Shown here one piece after another: positions 52,753-63,356 of a stretch of DNA of 64,000 nucleotides. The stretch covers positions 38,544 through 102,543 of the forward strand of contig URMK01000019.1 of NCBI GenBank assembly GCA_900548905.1. Direction: 5' to 3'. How positions within the stretch are numbered: position 1 is the first letter of the stretch; every line of letters starts with the position of its first letter. The notes under the pieces are model-generated. The model saw only the letters and a program-made list of their open reading frames with translations. It was not told the DNA's origin and ran no database searches. The translations under genes were made by a program, and so were the position numbers. This DNA is from an uncultured Lachnospiraceae bacterium. Lineage in GTDB: Bacteria > Bacillota > Clostridia > Lachnospirales > Lachnospiraceae.

Positions 52753-54252
52753 TTACTGCTTTTGTGCAAAGAAATCATCCAGCTGTTTCTGTTTCTCTGT
52801 TAAAATATCCTGAAATCCTGCTGCTTCCAGCTCTGCGTTTGCCTGTGCAATGGTGGATTCCGGATCTACCGTTCCTGCCAGCAGGGCTTTGTAATACTTA
52901 TCCATAACATTGCTGCATGCGGAATACTGGTCAACCACACTGCCGGTATCAAAGAAGAAACCATATGCTTTGCTCTTCATCGTATCTTTATTAAACTGGA
53001 TTAAATCCGCAAAGAAGGTAGGGCCGTTATAATCAATAGGATTGGACCATGCTGAGTAGGGAGCGATCCAATACAGGTCGGCCATACCGTAGCCGCAATC
53101 CGCAGCGGTCTTTCCTTCCGGGAAGGAAATGGTTCCGTCATCATTTTTGGTGTAGTGCCTGCCTTCAATACCGTTGTTGAGCAGGACGCAGATCTCCTTA
53201 TCCGTGTAAAGCATCTGCAGCGCCGTCCAGGCAGCATCTTTGTTTTTGGAATTGGCATTAATGCCGTAGCATAATTCGGAATAAGAGTTTGCTACCGACC
53301 ATGGTTCGATTACTACCGTACGTACTGCCCCCGCCAGTTCATTATTCGCATAGTTATCAAAACAGGCGACCGCTTTCTGATTGGCAATCAGCTGGGATCC
53401 GGCCTCCGTATTGCTCAGGGCATCCGCCATGATCAGGCCGTCCTGGTACCATTTTCTTGTCCAGCTTATGAATTCCCGGAAATCATCCGTATCAAACAGA
53501 TTCTGTACTTCTGTTCCCTGCCCGCAGTCAGGAATCACACCAATAAATTTACCGTCCCCCAGGCCGTCCCAGGTCCAGCCGTTCACCATGGTATCACTAG
53601 ACTGCGGTACAAGCGCATACCTGTCCGGGTATTTTTCATGTACCTCATGCAAAAACGTATCGATTTCCTCCAGTGACCATTTGTGATAGGATTCAATTCC
53701 GAATTCTTCTGCAATCGCCTTATCAATATTGAGTCCGAAACGGTTGCCGAAGTTTCTCAGGTTGGGAATGGCATAAATCTGTCCGTCCACTGTCGTTCCC
53801 TGCATTTCTTCTTCGGACCATATGGCTTTGAAATCATCCGTTGCTGATGCATAGTAATCATCCAGGGGCGCCAGCTGGCCATTCTTTACATAGGTGGTAA
53901 GGGGCGTCATAAATGCGGCTATCACATCCACCTCATCGCCCGTAAGAAGAAGATTGGACTGCTGCAGCCAATTACCCATGGATACAAAGGTGAGGTTCAA
54001 ATGCACCCCATACTTGCCTTCCGCTATCTCGTTAATGGCCGACTCCACTTCCCCTGCATCCGGCATATCATAAGCGGTGGGCATACACACATTCACTTCT
54101 GTAACGGATCCGCCTGCCGCCGTGCTTTCACCGTCCGCTGCCGCCGCCCCCTCTCCTCCTGTGCTTGCCGCACCGGATCCGCAGGCCGCCAAAGACATCC
54201 CCATCACTGCCGCCAGCATAATACCTGCCGCTCTTTTAAAGAATTTTCTCAT
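52753..54252 (-). CDS. Sugar-binding lipoprotein, LplA-like
   Basis: About 499 residues, a solute-binding lipoprotein with lipobox SLAAC (lipidated Cys24) and a Gly/Ala/Ser-rich linker. The binding domain opens VTEVNVCMPTAYDMPDAGE. The ATG at 54252 is chosen because GGAGG lies 8 bases upstream; an earlier in-frame start has no such site. First gene of the rhamnoside operon. Upstream are a -10 TATGAT and two tandem CCTGCCGTAACCGTTA repeats, suggesting activation by an AraC-type protein, plausibly that encoded at 57092. Confidence 0.89.
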   Translation of the reverse strand: MRKFFKRAAGIMLAAVMGMSLAACGSGAASTGGEGAAAADGESTAAGGSVTEVNVCMPTAYDMPDAGEVESAINEIAEGKYGVHLNLTFVSMGNWLQQSNLLLTGDEVDVIAAFMTPLTTYVKNGQLAPLDDYYASATDDFKAIWSEEEMQGTTVDGQIYAIPNLRNFGNRFGLNIDKAIAEEFGIESYHKWSLEEIDTFLHEVHEKYPDRYALVPQSSDTMVNGWTWDGLGDGKFIGVIPDCGQGTEVQNLFDTDDFREFISWTRKWYQDGLIMADALSNTEAGSQLIANQKAVACFDNYANNELAGAVRTVVIEPWSVANSYSELCYGINANSKNKDAAWTALQMLYTDKEICVLLNNGIEGRHYTKNDDGTISFPEGKTAADCGYGMADLYWIAPYSAWSNPIDYNGPTFFADLIQFNKDTMKSKAYGFFFDTGSVVDQYSACSNVMDKYYKALLAGTVDPESTIAQANAELEAAGFQDILTEKQKQLDDFFAQKQ

Positions 54253-54287
54253 CCTAATTCCTCCGCTTTCCAATTTCCGTTTTCTGT

Positions 54288-54352
54288 ATCATACACACTT
54301 CCGGCCATATAAGACCGCCTGCCGTAACCGTTAAGACCTGCCGTAACCGTTA
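54288..54352 (-). promoter_or_regulatory. Rhamnoside operon promoter with tandem direct repeats
   Basis: On the minus strand: -10 TATGAT (54293-54288), a poor -35 GGTCTT (54316-54311), and immediately upstream two copies of TAACGGTTACGGCAGG (54333-54318 and 54352-54337) spaced 19 bases start to start. Direct repeats abutting a weak -35 are the classic layout for AraC-type activation. Confidence 0.6.
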
Positions 54353-54599
54353 CGCCATAACTACCTTTCGATATGTATATTGTAGTCATTCTGTCAAAAA
54401 CTCTCTATAACTATTATGATTTCCCTTAGCACTTTTGTGACACTTATGCCAATCAGTTTCATATTTTTTATAAATATTGTTATTTTCGTGACTCCTGATT
54501 GTGCTTTTATGACATTTGTTATATACAGGCTTCTCGGTATCGTATCAATATAGTGTCCAGGGCCGGCAGATAACCGGCTGTACTGTTCCGTGAAATGCA

Positions 54600-54632
54600 A
54601 CAGAGTGAATTTTCACTGAAAATTCACTCTGT
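54600..54632 (-). terminator. Hairpin after the GH78-like gene
   Basis: ACAGAGTGAATTTT / AAAATTCACTCTGT, a perfect 14-bp stem with loop CACTG on the plus strand, about 60 bases past the stop at 54694. Only a weak T-rich tail follows on the minus strand. Confidence 0.65.
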
Positions 54633-54693
54633 CGCTGTTAATACCCTATTCCTGTTCCGGCCCGTATTGATAGATATCCGCTTCCTCTGTCCT

Positions 54694-56799
54694 TCACTTC
54701 CCGTTGACCAGCCTATGCTCACCGGGGATTAACGGATAGTCCCTGCCGCCGACCGTGAGCACGCCGCCTTCTTTATCCGTATACACATCCAGCACGCCGT
54801 CCTTCCAATCCATCCATACCGTCCCACGGCCCACAGGAAAATAACAGGAAAACCGATCGAAAAGTTCGAGCCTCGGCTTTACCGTAAAAGTCTCATAAGC
54901 GACCGCCGAAGAGGTAACCCCCATACAGTACCTGCCCAGCAGGTATATCGGGCTTGCTCCCCAGGCATGGCACAGACTCTTGCCGAATTTATCTCCGTAC
55001 ATGCCATACTGCTCCTCCTCCGGCTGGCCGGGTATATACTCCTCCCAAAACGTGCCCGCTCCCTGTAAAAGCATCCCTCCCCAGTAGCTTTTCATGGCTG
55101 TCATCACCACATCGAAGCGTTCCAGCCCCGCCAGCGCCTCCAGTTCATAGAATTTGAAATAGGGCGTGGTAATGGCGGGAACCGCCTCATTCAGAAGCAC
55201 ATGTTCCAGAATACTACGAGTCTCCAGGACATCCGCAAACCCGAAAAGCACAGCAAAAATATTGGCATGGCGGGTGACATTCCTTCTGCCCGACCGGTAG
55301 CTGTCGATAAATGCTCCTTTTTCCTCATCCCAGAAAAAGCGTCGTATGTGACAAAGAAGCTGTTCCTTTTTCTGCACAAATTCTTCTCTGTCCAATCCGA
55401 GCAGCCCCCTCACTGCCGCCATTGACTCATAGCTTTTTGCCAGCAGCATCTGTTCCGCGCAAAGGGTTCCCTCTTTATCCATTTCCGCCCAGTCTATGTA
55501 AATCCAGTCCCCTTCCCTTCCATAAATAAAACCCTGTTCATCCGTCTGTTCCATACAATAACGCATCAGGGACTCCATTTTCGGGTATATCATGCGGATA
55601 AATTCCAGATCCCCTGACATCTTATAATAATTTTCCAGGCTGATTATCCAATACAGGGAATAATCCACAATCGTATTGATATGCCCTGTAACGGGATCGT
55701 TTCCCCGAAGGGCCAGAATCGTCCGCTTACAGATATCCTTGTCAAAGAAAAGATATTGGTTGATGAAATAGCTCTGGTACGCATCCCCGGACCAAATCCA
55801 CCTGTCCCGTTTGACACCGTCCAGGAAGAATATACCGCTGGACAGACGGAACGTGGTGTCCGCAACCTTCCAGATTCGGTTCACCAGCTCATCGCTGCAA
55901 GAAAAATCACTCCTTTTGCCAAAGTCCACATATTTGTATAACGCTTCCGGTGTGATAAGGCAGGACGCTTCCCCCTCCAAAGTCCCATACTCCGCAGTAA
56001 GAAACAGGTAACGGAAGGCGCGCAGTTTCGTATGGTAGCACCGGCCGTCCTCCCACCTGCCGAAGGGGGAGTCTGTCAGGTATTTTAAGCCTTCCGCTTC
56101 TTCCTCTCCGGGAATCTTAAGTACCTGCTTCAGGTAACACCACTCCGTGTCCAGCGCTTCCGCCCGGGATTCCCCGTAACACAGCGTCACGGTTTGCGGC
56201 CTTATAGCCCCATTAATATGAAGCAGGGTATCCGCCGTAAGCTCTCTGCCGAAATCATAAAGGATACCCCCGTTTATTTTTTCTTCCGCCGCCGGCCGGC
56301 AGATTTCACAGGTGTAATCAAATTCCTGGGGATCCTGCTCCCTGTTTTCATACATCCCGTTTAGCCCCGCAGGGACAGCCGGTTGTACAAAGTCGGAAAC
56401 GGTCCACTCCTTTCCCGAGAAAATAGTTTCTCCTTCCACATAAATACAGGGAAGCCCTGTCCGGTTTCCCAATACCACATCAATCCTTACTTCCTTTGCC
56501 GGGCAGGAAATCCATTCCCCTATCCTGTATTTTTTCTCCTGATAAAATACCTGATCCACAGGGAACCCTTCCGGCGCTTCGGCCTTACTTTTAAGAAGCA
56601 CATGCCCCTCCCCTTTTGCCGTTACCCGGAAAACCGTTTCCTTTTCCGGCGTAAACTTCCCATGAAATACCACATGATGTCGGCAGTCCGCAATATGCCA
56701 GTAGGCAGGCCAGAAAAAGCCCCGTTCCTCCCTGTCAAAGTTCTGGCGCATCCCATGATAAATCTCAAAATCTCCCGGATACCATATCCAATTGGCCAT
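54694..56799 (-). CDS. GH78-like (six-hairpin) glycosidase
   Basis: About 701 residues, related to bacterial alpha-L-rhamnosidases but shorter. A beta-sandwich N-terminal half (about 1-300) is followed by an (alpha/alpha)6 barrel. The acidic signature reads DGVKRDRWIWSGDAYQS where GH78 usually has DCPQRNERMGWTGD, so the first and last Asp remain while the central Glu is replaced. GAGTFWEEY holds a candidate base Glu. The second of two ATGs (56799) is chosen because GAAAGGG abuts the first. A single-gene unit divergent from the AraC gene. Probably a rhamnosidase or related glycosidase; specificity uncertain. Confidence 0.78.
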   Translation of the reverse strand: MANWIWYPGDFEIYHGMRQNFDREERGFFWPAYWHIADCRHHVVFHGKFTPEKETVFRVTAKGEGHVLLKSKAEAPEGFPVDQVFYQEKKYRIGEWISCPAKEVRIDVVLGNRTGLPCIYVEGETIFSGKEWTVSDFVQPAVPAGLNGMYENREQDPQEFDYTCEICRPAAEEKINGGILYDFGRELTADTLLHINGAIRPQTVTLCYGESRAEALDTEWCYLKQVLKIPGEEEAEGLKYLTDSPFGRWEDGRCYHTKLRAFRYLFLTAEYGTLEGEASCLITPEALYKYVDFGKRSDFSCSDELVNRIWKVADTTFRLSSGIFFLDGVKRDRWIWSGDAYQSYFINQYLFFDKDICKRTILALRGNDPVTGHINTIVDYSLYWIISLENYYKMSGDLEFIRMIYPKMESLMRYCMEQTDEQGFIYGREGDWIYIDWAEMDKEGTLCAEQMLLAKSYESMAAVRGLLGLDREEFVQKKEQLLCHIRRFFWDEEKGAFIDSYRSGRRNVTRHANIFAVLFGFADVLETRSILEHVLLNEAVPAITTPYFKFYELEALAGLERFDVVMTAMKSYWGGMLLQGAGTFWEEYIPGQPEEEQYGMYGDKFGKSLCHAWGASPIYLLGRYCMGVTSSAVAYETFTVKPRLELFDRFSCYFPVGRGTVWMDWKDGVLDVYTDKEGGVLTVGGRDYPLIPGEHRLVNGK

Positions 56800-56884
56800 T
56801 TTTCCCATCCCTTTCTGCAGTCCCGGTATTTCCCTTCCGGCGCTCCTGTGTCCTGCCCCTTCCCCGGTTTCCTGCGTTCCTTGA

Positions 56885-56936
56885 TTGTTTTCTCCGTATG
56901 GGTATTATATAATAACGGAAGAAGGTTTCTAAACAA
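56885..56936. promoter_or_regulatory. Overlapping divergent promoters sharing one -10 region
   Basis: Plus strand (AraC gene): TTGTTT (56885-56890), 17-base spacer, TATAAT (56908-56913). Minus strand (GH78-like gene): TTGTTT (56936-56931), 16-base spacer, TATTAT (56914-56909). The two -10 elements overlap almost completely, so the polymerase cannot occupy both at once. Confidence 0.6.
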
Positions 56937-57091
56937 CCAATATCCGTTTTCCGGCTATCAGATACGCCCAAAACCAAGTTGCTTTTCCGCGGCCCGGGGA
57001 TGGAGTACCAGTGCCTCCGGGCTATAGGCGCCGGATTTACACCCGGAGACACCCGGAATCCATACACGATGAAATTAGTACAGGAGAATAC

Positions 57092-58120
57092 ATGAAAAAT
57101 CAGAAAATCCCTACGCCGGCAAGCCAGATGCTTGTACGGAACAACTGGACGGCTTCTTCCGACCGCATGACCATCATAACTCCTCTAACCATGTTTTATA
57201 AAATCAGGGATAAAAAAACGGGTAAGCTGCTTCATGCCGCCTTTTATCCCGGCTCCATGAGTTCTGCTTATATGCCTGACAATGCGGTATCCCACCAGCA
57301 TGACCATTTTGAACTGATGTATGTCCTGGAAGGGGAGCTGACCAATAAAATAGAACGGATTTCCTATACTTATAAGAAAGGGGATGCCTGTCTGCTTAAC
57401 CGGAATACAAGGCACACGGATATACCGGGGCCGCATTGCAGCGTGGTATTCATTAACTTTCATGCCGAGTATATTATGGATTTAGCCGAAAAAGATGTGC
57501 TCTTTGATGTAAGCCCCCGCCTCACTCCCCCGGGAGGCCTCATTCATGAATTCCTTCGTTCCAACCTCCAGGGGGAGGAACGCTTTGCCCGTAATTACCT
57601 GGAATTTTCCCCCACTCTGTATTCTTTATCCAGCTCTTCAGACAATCCGGCCGAAACCATTATCGATCAGATGCAGCTGCTGCTGCTTGATAATAAACCG
57701 GGGGGTTCCTACTTTCTGCGCGGCCTGCTGTTACGTTTGATCTACACACTGGAAGATAAAAACAAATTCCACTGTAATTTCATGCGCCTGGATTCCAGCA
57801 ATGAGGACTTTCTGTTCGCCCGGATCACGAATTTTCTGGAGGAGACCCACGGGCATATTTCCCGTTCCCGGCTTTCGGAAGCCCTGCATTATAATGCGGA
57901 ATATCTGAATCAGATTGTAAAACGGCGTACCGGCTCCAGCCTTCTGCGGCTGGCGGGAAGCTACCGCCTGGACCAGGCCAAACAGCTGCTGACCGGCACC
58001 GACAAAAGCGTGACCGCGATTGCAGAAGAACTGGGCTATTCGGGCACTTCCCATTTCTATGAATCCTTCCGGAAGGAAACCGGAATGTCACCGTTAAAAT
58101 ACAGGGAAAGAAATTGTTAA
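57092..58120 (+). CDS. AraC-family transcriptional regulator
   Basis: About 342 residues: an N-terminal cupin sensing domain (VSHQHDHFELMYVLEGEL, then RNTRHTDIPG), a middle helical region, and a C-terminal AraC domain (SRLSEALHYNAEYLNQIVKRRTG and VTAIAEELGYSGTSHFYESFRKETG). The ATG at 57092 is chosen because AGGAG lies 5 bases before it; a GTG 27 codons upstream has no site. Divergent from the GH78-like gene through overlapping promoters, and probably the local regulator of rhamnoside use, including the operon at 47270-54252. Confidence 0.89.
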   Translation: MKNQKIPTPASQMLVRNNWTASSDRMTIITPLTMFYKIRDKKTGKLLHAAFYPGSMSSAYMPDNAVSHQHDHFELMYVLEGELTNKIERISYTYKKGDACLLNRNTRHTDIPGPHCSVVFINFHAEYIMDLAEKDVLFDVSPRLTPPGGLIHEFLRSNLQGEERFARNYLEFSPTLYSLSSSSDNPAETIIDQMQLLLLDNKPGGSYFLRGLLLRLIYTLEDKNKFHCNFMRLDSSNEDFLFARITNFLEETHGHISRSRLSEALHYNAEYLNQIVKRRTGSSLLRLAGSYRLDQAKQLLTGTDKSVTAIAEELGYSGTSHFYESFRKETGMSPLKYRERNC

Positions 58121-58260
58121 ATAAGCAATTCTTAAATAGTCACAAACTATAAACAGAACAGATCCGGTTCCATCTATTTTAATCCGCAGTTGAGTCAAAA
58201 TTTGAGTCACCTTAACTTCCTCCGGTCCGGATATCTTTTTTCAATCATCCACAAATGCAC

Positions 58261-58402
58261 TTGTTATCGTCACATTTCTCTGCTATAATAACCATGGTGC
58301 TACCCTACACGGTAGGCGGTTGCCCTCTTACAGAGGGACTGTGACCCTCTGATTACATAGTAACCTGCTTGCAGGAATTTAGTACGAAAGAGGGAATGGA
58401 TA
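58261..58402 (+). promoter_or_regulatory. Promoter and folded leader of the type I toxin mRNA
   Basis: TTGTTA (58261-58266), 17-base spacer, TATAAT (58284-58289), start near 58296. The leader opens with GGTGCTACCCTACACGGTAG, then CCCTCT (58323-58328), AGAGGG (58332-58337) and CCCTCT again (58345-58350). The toxin ribosome binding site at 58389-58394 is also AGAGGG, so either CCCTCT can pair with it. This is a clear means to hide the site in the full-length mRNA. Confidence 0.7.
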
Positions 58403-58492
58403 ATGAGCGACTTTGAATTGTTATCGCTGGTTCTGATGATTCTTGCAATCATCATTCCTCTCCTGATAGCTTACATAGAAGCAAAAAAATAA
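58403..58492 (+). CDS. Type I toxin, holin-like membrane peptide
   Basis: A 29-residue peptide: an acidic start MSDFEL, one hydrophobic segment of about 18 residues, then a YIEAKK tail. This is the pattern of the small holin-like toxins (Hol_Tox type) of Firmicutes, which damage the membrane when overproduced. AGAGGG lies 8 bases before the ATG and can be masked by upstream CCCTCT. A convergent antisense RNA with its own promoter begins about 80 bases downstream. Small size prevents certainty, but gene, leader, terminator and opposing promoter together make a type I toxin-antitoxin locus convincing. Confidence 0.8.
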   Translation: MSDFELLSLVLMILAIIIPLLIAYIEAKK

Positions 58493-58523
58493 CCGCCGTG
58501 TCCCTGAGAAAGATCGGCGGTTA
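58490..58523. terminator. Bidirectional terminator of toxin mRNA and antisense RNA
   Basis: TAACCGCC / GGCGGTTA stem. T-rich sequence follows on the plus strand and a run of seven T on the minus strand. It begins at the toxin stop codon. Confidence 0.75.
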
Positions 58524-58544
58524 TTTCTGCTAATTTTTTAACTG

Positions 58545-58568
58545 GGGCAACCGTCTATCGGTAGCACC
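58545..58568. repeat. Mirror copy of the toxin-leader 5' sequence
   Basis: On the minus strand this reads GGTGCTACCGATAGACGGTTGCCC, matching the toxin mRNA 5' end at 58296-58325 (GGTGCTACC...CGGTTGCCC) with a 6-base length difference. The two copies face each other around the toxin gene. Confidence 0.7.
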
Positions 58569-58688
58569 CTTGATATTATTATAATAGCACCTCTGCGTTC
58601 ACATTGCAACATTTTCAAAATATAAATCTTCTATTAAAAGCATTTCTGCGCCTTTTCATCTCCCAACACAGGAGAATATGATTAGCTA

Positions 58689-58928
58689 ATGACCGCAAAA
58701 TGGAAACAAGCAAGAAACAATCTTCATTTAAGTGAAGAAGAAGAAAGCATCGTTTAACCGGAAAAAAATCTGATAGAGACTCTTGTACTAATCCGGGAAG
58801 CCAAGGGGCTTACACAGAGTCAGCTGGCCGGTATGCGTGAGATAAGCCAGCCGGTCAGCGCCCGGCGGGAATGCTGCCGGAGGCTGACTGGCCGTGGACA
58901 CCAAATCCGTCAAGTCAATGAAGCTTAA
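58689..58928 (+). pseudogene. Decayed XRE-type antitoxin gene
   Basis: The frame from ATG 58689 reads MTAKWKQARNNLHLSEEEES, is cut by TAA at codon 23 (58755), then continues in the same frame with NLIETLVLIREAKGLTQSQLAG and EISQPVSAR, before losing similarity. This matches the helix-turn-helix (REAKGLTQ.QLA....ISQP.IAR) of HigA/RelB-associated XRE antitoxins. The premature stop and a shift around the recognition helix show it is broken. No partner toxin gene remains. Confidence 0.75.
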
Positions 58929-58951
58929 ACAAAAAGACGAGGTAATTATAA

Positions 58952-60133
58952 ATGTCGGAAAAATATGAAATTGATAAAATTGTAAAAGGAATAGAAATAT
59001 CTTGGACAACGTGGGGCAAAATGCGTGGTGAAAATCTGGTTACTGGTGAAATTAATTACTTAAAATCCGAAAATGACAAAGGTTTTGAACGGATTTATTC
59101 TGTAAATATCACCCAAAACGAGAATTTCGAAATTCAGAAAATGATTTCTTATATAAAAGCTGGAATAATGCCTGATTCCCTGCTTATAACCCCGAATACA
59201 AAGCCGTCTGATTTAGCGGAAATATTATGTGAGAAAGGCTTCATAATAAATGATTCCAGCCCTTGTATGCTTATGTATCTTAGTGATTATAAAGAAGCAG
59301 CCTGCAAAATTGAAAATTTTACAATATCACATGTAACCGATAAGGAAACTCTTGCTTTTTGGCTTGCCATTGTAAACAAGGCCTTATTTGAATGTGAACT
59401 TGTTACATTAGAGCAATTTACCGATCTCTTAAGTTTGAATAACATCAATTTCTATCTGGGATCAATTAATAACCAACCAGTTACCGCTTGTATGACAATT
59501 ACAAACAGCGACACTTCGGTACTTGAAATGGTTGCCACTTTAAGCGGATATCGCCGTAATGGATATGCCACACAAGTAATAAACAAAGCTCTGCTGGATT
59601 TAAAACACAAGCAAATTAAAACCATTTCTCTGCGTGCGGAAGCGGACGGTGTCAGCGTCTATAAAAAACTTGGATTCAGGGAGTATTTCAAGAGGATAGT
59701 TGCATCCTGTGATTGGAATAGTATTTATAAAAAAGCGTGTCCTTGCTTTATTGAAGCTGCCAAGATTGAAAAAGCCAAAGCCATTTACGACAGCTCTGAT
59801 AGTATCGATCACTTTATTTTCCAGATGAATGAAGAAAAAGTTATAGGCAGAAATATTAGTTCTAATTCCGGGGAAAATGCAATTTACATAACCAAAATGT
59901 ATGCCTGCGATTGCGGCGGCGGGTGTCCATTAAACAATACCGTTATCGGTCAGCGTTGTCATTGTGATTATGTAAATCATTTTGCTTCAAACCTTCACAT
60001 CTCCTATTGTAACTGTGCGGCGGCCTTTTTTGAGCCAATGTTTGTTAGTCTATTTGGAGAAAAAATTTCCATTGAACCTGTTAAGACAGTCTTATCCGGA
60101 GCAGAGGAATGTGTGTTCAGGGTTAAACTGTAA
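58952..60133 (+). CDS. GNAT acetyltransferase fused to a C-terminal Cys-rich domain
   Basis: A 393-residue two-part protein. A GNAT fold lies at about residues 120-255, with acetyl-CoA motif MVATLSGYRRNGYATQ (near 193-208) and VYKKLGFREY. A C-terminal domain (about 270-393) has clustered Cys: Cys319, 321, 325, 336, 338, 353, 355 and 387, reading CDCGGGC, CHC and YCNC. The tail resembles a Cys-rich domain I associate with DUF6144-like clostridial proteins, from memory. GAGG precedes the ATG by 8 bases. Codon use is markedly AT-rich compared with neighbours, and the gene follows a toxin locus and a decayed antitoxin, so recent acquisition is likely. Substrate unknown. Confidence 0.75.
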   Translation: MSEKYEIDKIVKGIEISWTTWGKMRGENLVTGEINYLKSENDKGFERIYSVNITQNENFEIQKMISYIKAGIMPDSLLITPNTKPSDLAEILCEKGFIINDSSPCMLMYLSDYKEAACKIENFTISHVTDKETLAFWLAIVNKALFECELVTLEQFTDLLSLNNINFYLGSINNQPVTACMTITNSDTSVLEMVATLSGYRRNGYATQVINKALLDLKHKQIKTISLRAEADGVSVYKKLGFREYFKRIVASCDWNSIYKKACPCFIEAAKIEKAKAIYDSSDSIDHFIFQMNEEKVIGRNISSNSGENAIYITKMYACDCGGGCPLNNTVIGQRCHCDYVNHFASNLHISYCNCAAAFFEPMFVSLFGEKISIEPVKTVLSGAEECVFRVKL

Positions 60134-60168
60134 CAACACATTAGGAACTTATAACTTGTAAGTAGTTA

Positions 60169-60201
60169 AGAGGGTGAAAGCAATAAATGCTTTCGCCCTC
60201 T
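60169..60201. terminator. Shared terminator hairpin
   Basis: AGAGGGTGAAAGCA / TGCTTTCGCCCTCT, a 14-bp stem with one G-U pair and a 5-base loop, between the convergent acetyltransferase (60133) and enolase (60240) gene ends. Weak T-runs on either side. Confidence 0.7.
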
Positions 60202-60239
60202 GTACATCATAGGCACCCCATCCTGCGAAAAGGGAGCTG

Positions 60240-63297
<3,058 letters not shown>

Positions 63298-63319
63298 CTT
63301 CTCTCCTTTCCCTGATCGG

Positions 63320-63349
63320 AATTCCCCGTCTCTCAGGAAAGAAACGGGG
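63320..63349 (-). terminator. Intercistronic stem-loop between peroxiredoxin and reductase genes
   Basis: TTCCCCGT / ACGGGGAA, an 8-bp stem between the peroxiredoxin stop (63357) and the reductase start (63297). It may stabilise the peroxiredoxin mRNA so that more peroxidase than reductase is made. Confidence 0.55.
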
Positions 63350-63356
63350 AACTGTT

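Larger units (their letters stand above)
54253..54693. other. Intergenic region upstream of the rhamnoside operon
   Basis: About 440 bases without a gene. It holds, from left to right, the operon -10 (54288-54293, minus), tandem direct repeats (54318-54352), about 240 bases of AT-rich sequence with no clear feature, and a 14-bp hairpin (54600-54632) ending the upstream GH78-like gene. Confidence 0.6.
58482..58574 (-). ncRNA. Predicted antisense antitoxin RNA
   Basis: Minus-strand promoter TTGCAA (58609-58604), 17 bases, TATTAT (58586-58581) with TGc ahead of the -10, start near 58574. The RNA of about 90 bases would begin with GGTGCTACCGATAG-type sequence, the same as the toxin mRNA 5' end, and end at the shared hairpin with a run of U. 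It overlaps the toxin mRNA 3' end, including the stop codon. Confidence 0.6.

Noticed and set aside
204..56799. Bacteroides-type polysaccharide utilisation loci
   Set aside because: No SusC/SusD homologues or TonB components; every module uses ABC permeases with lipoprotein binding proteins, as in Gram-positive bacteria.
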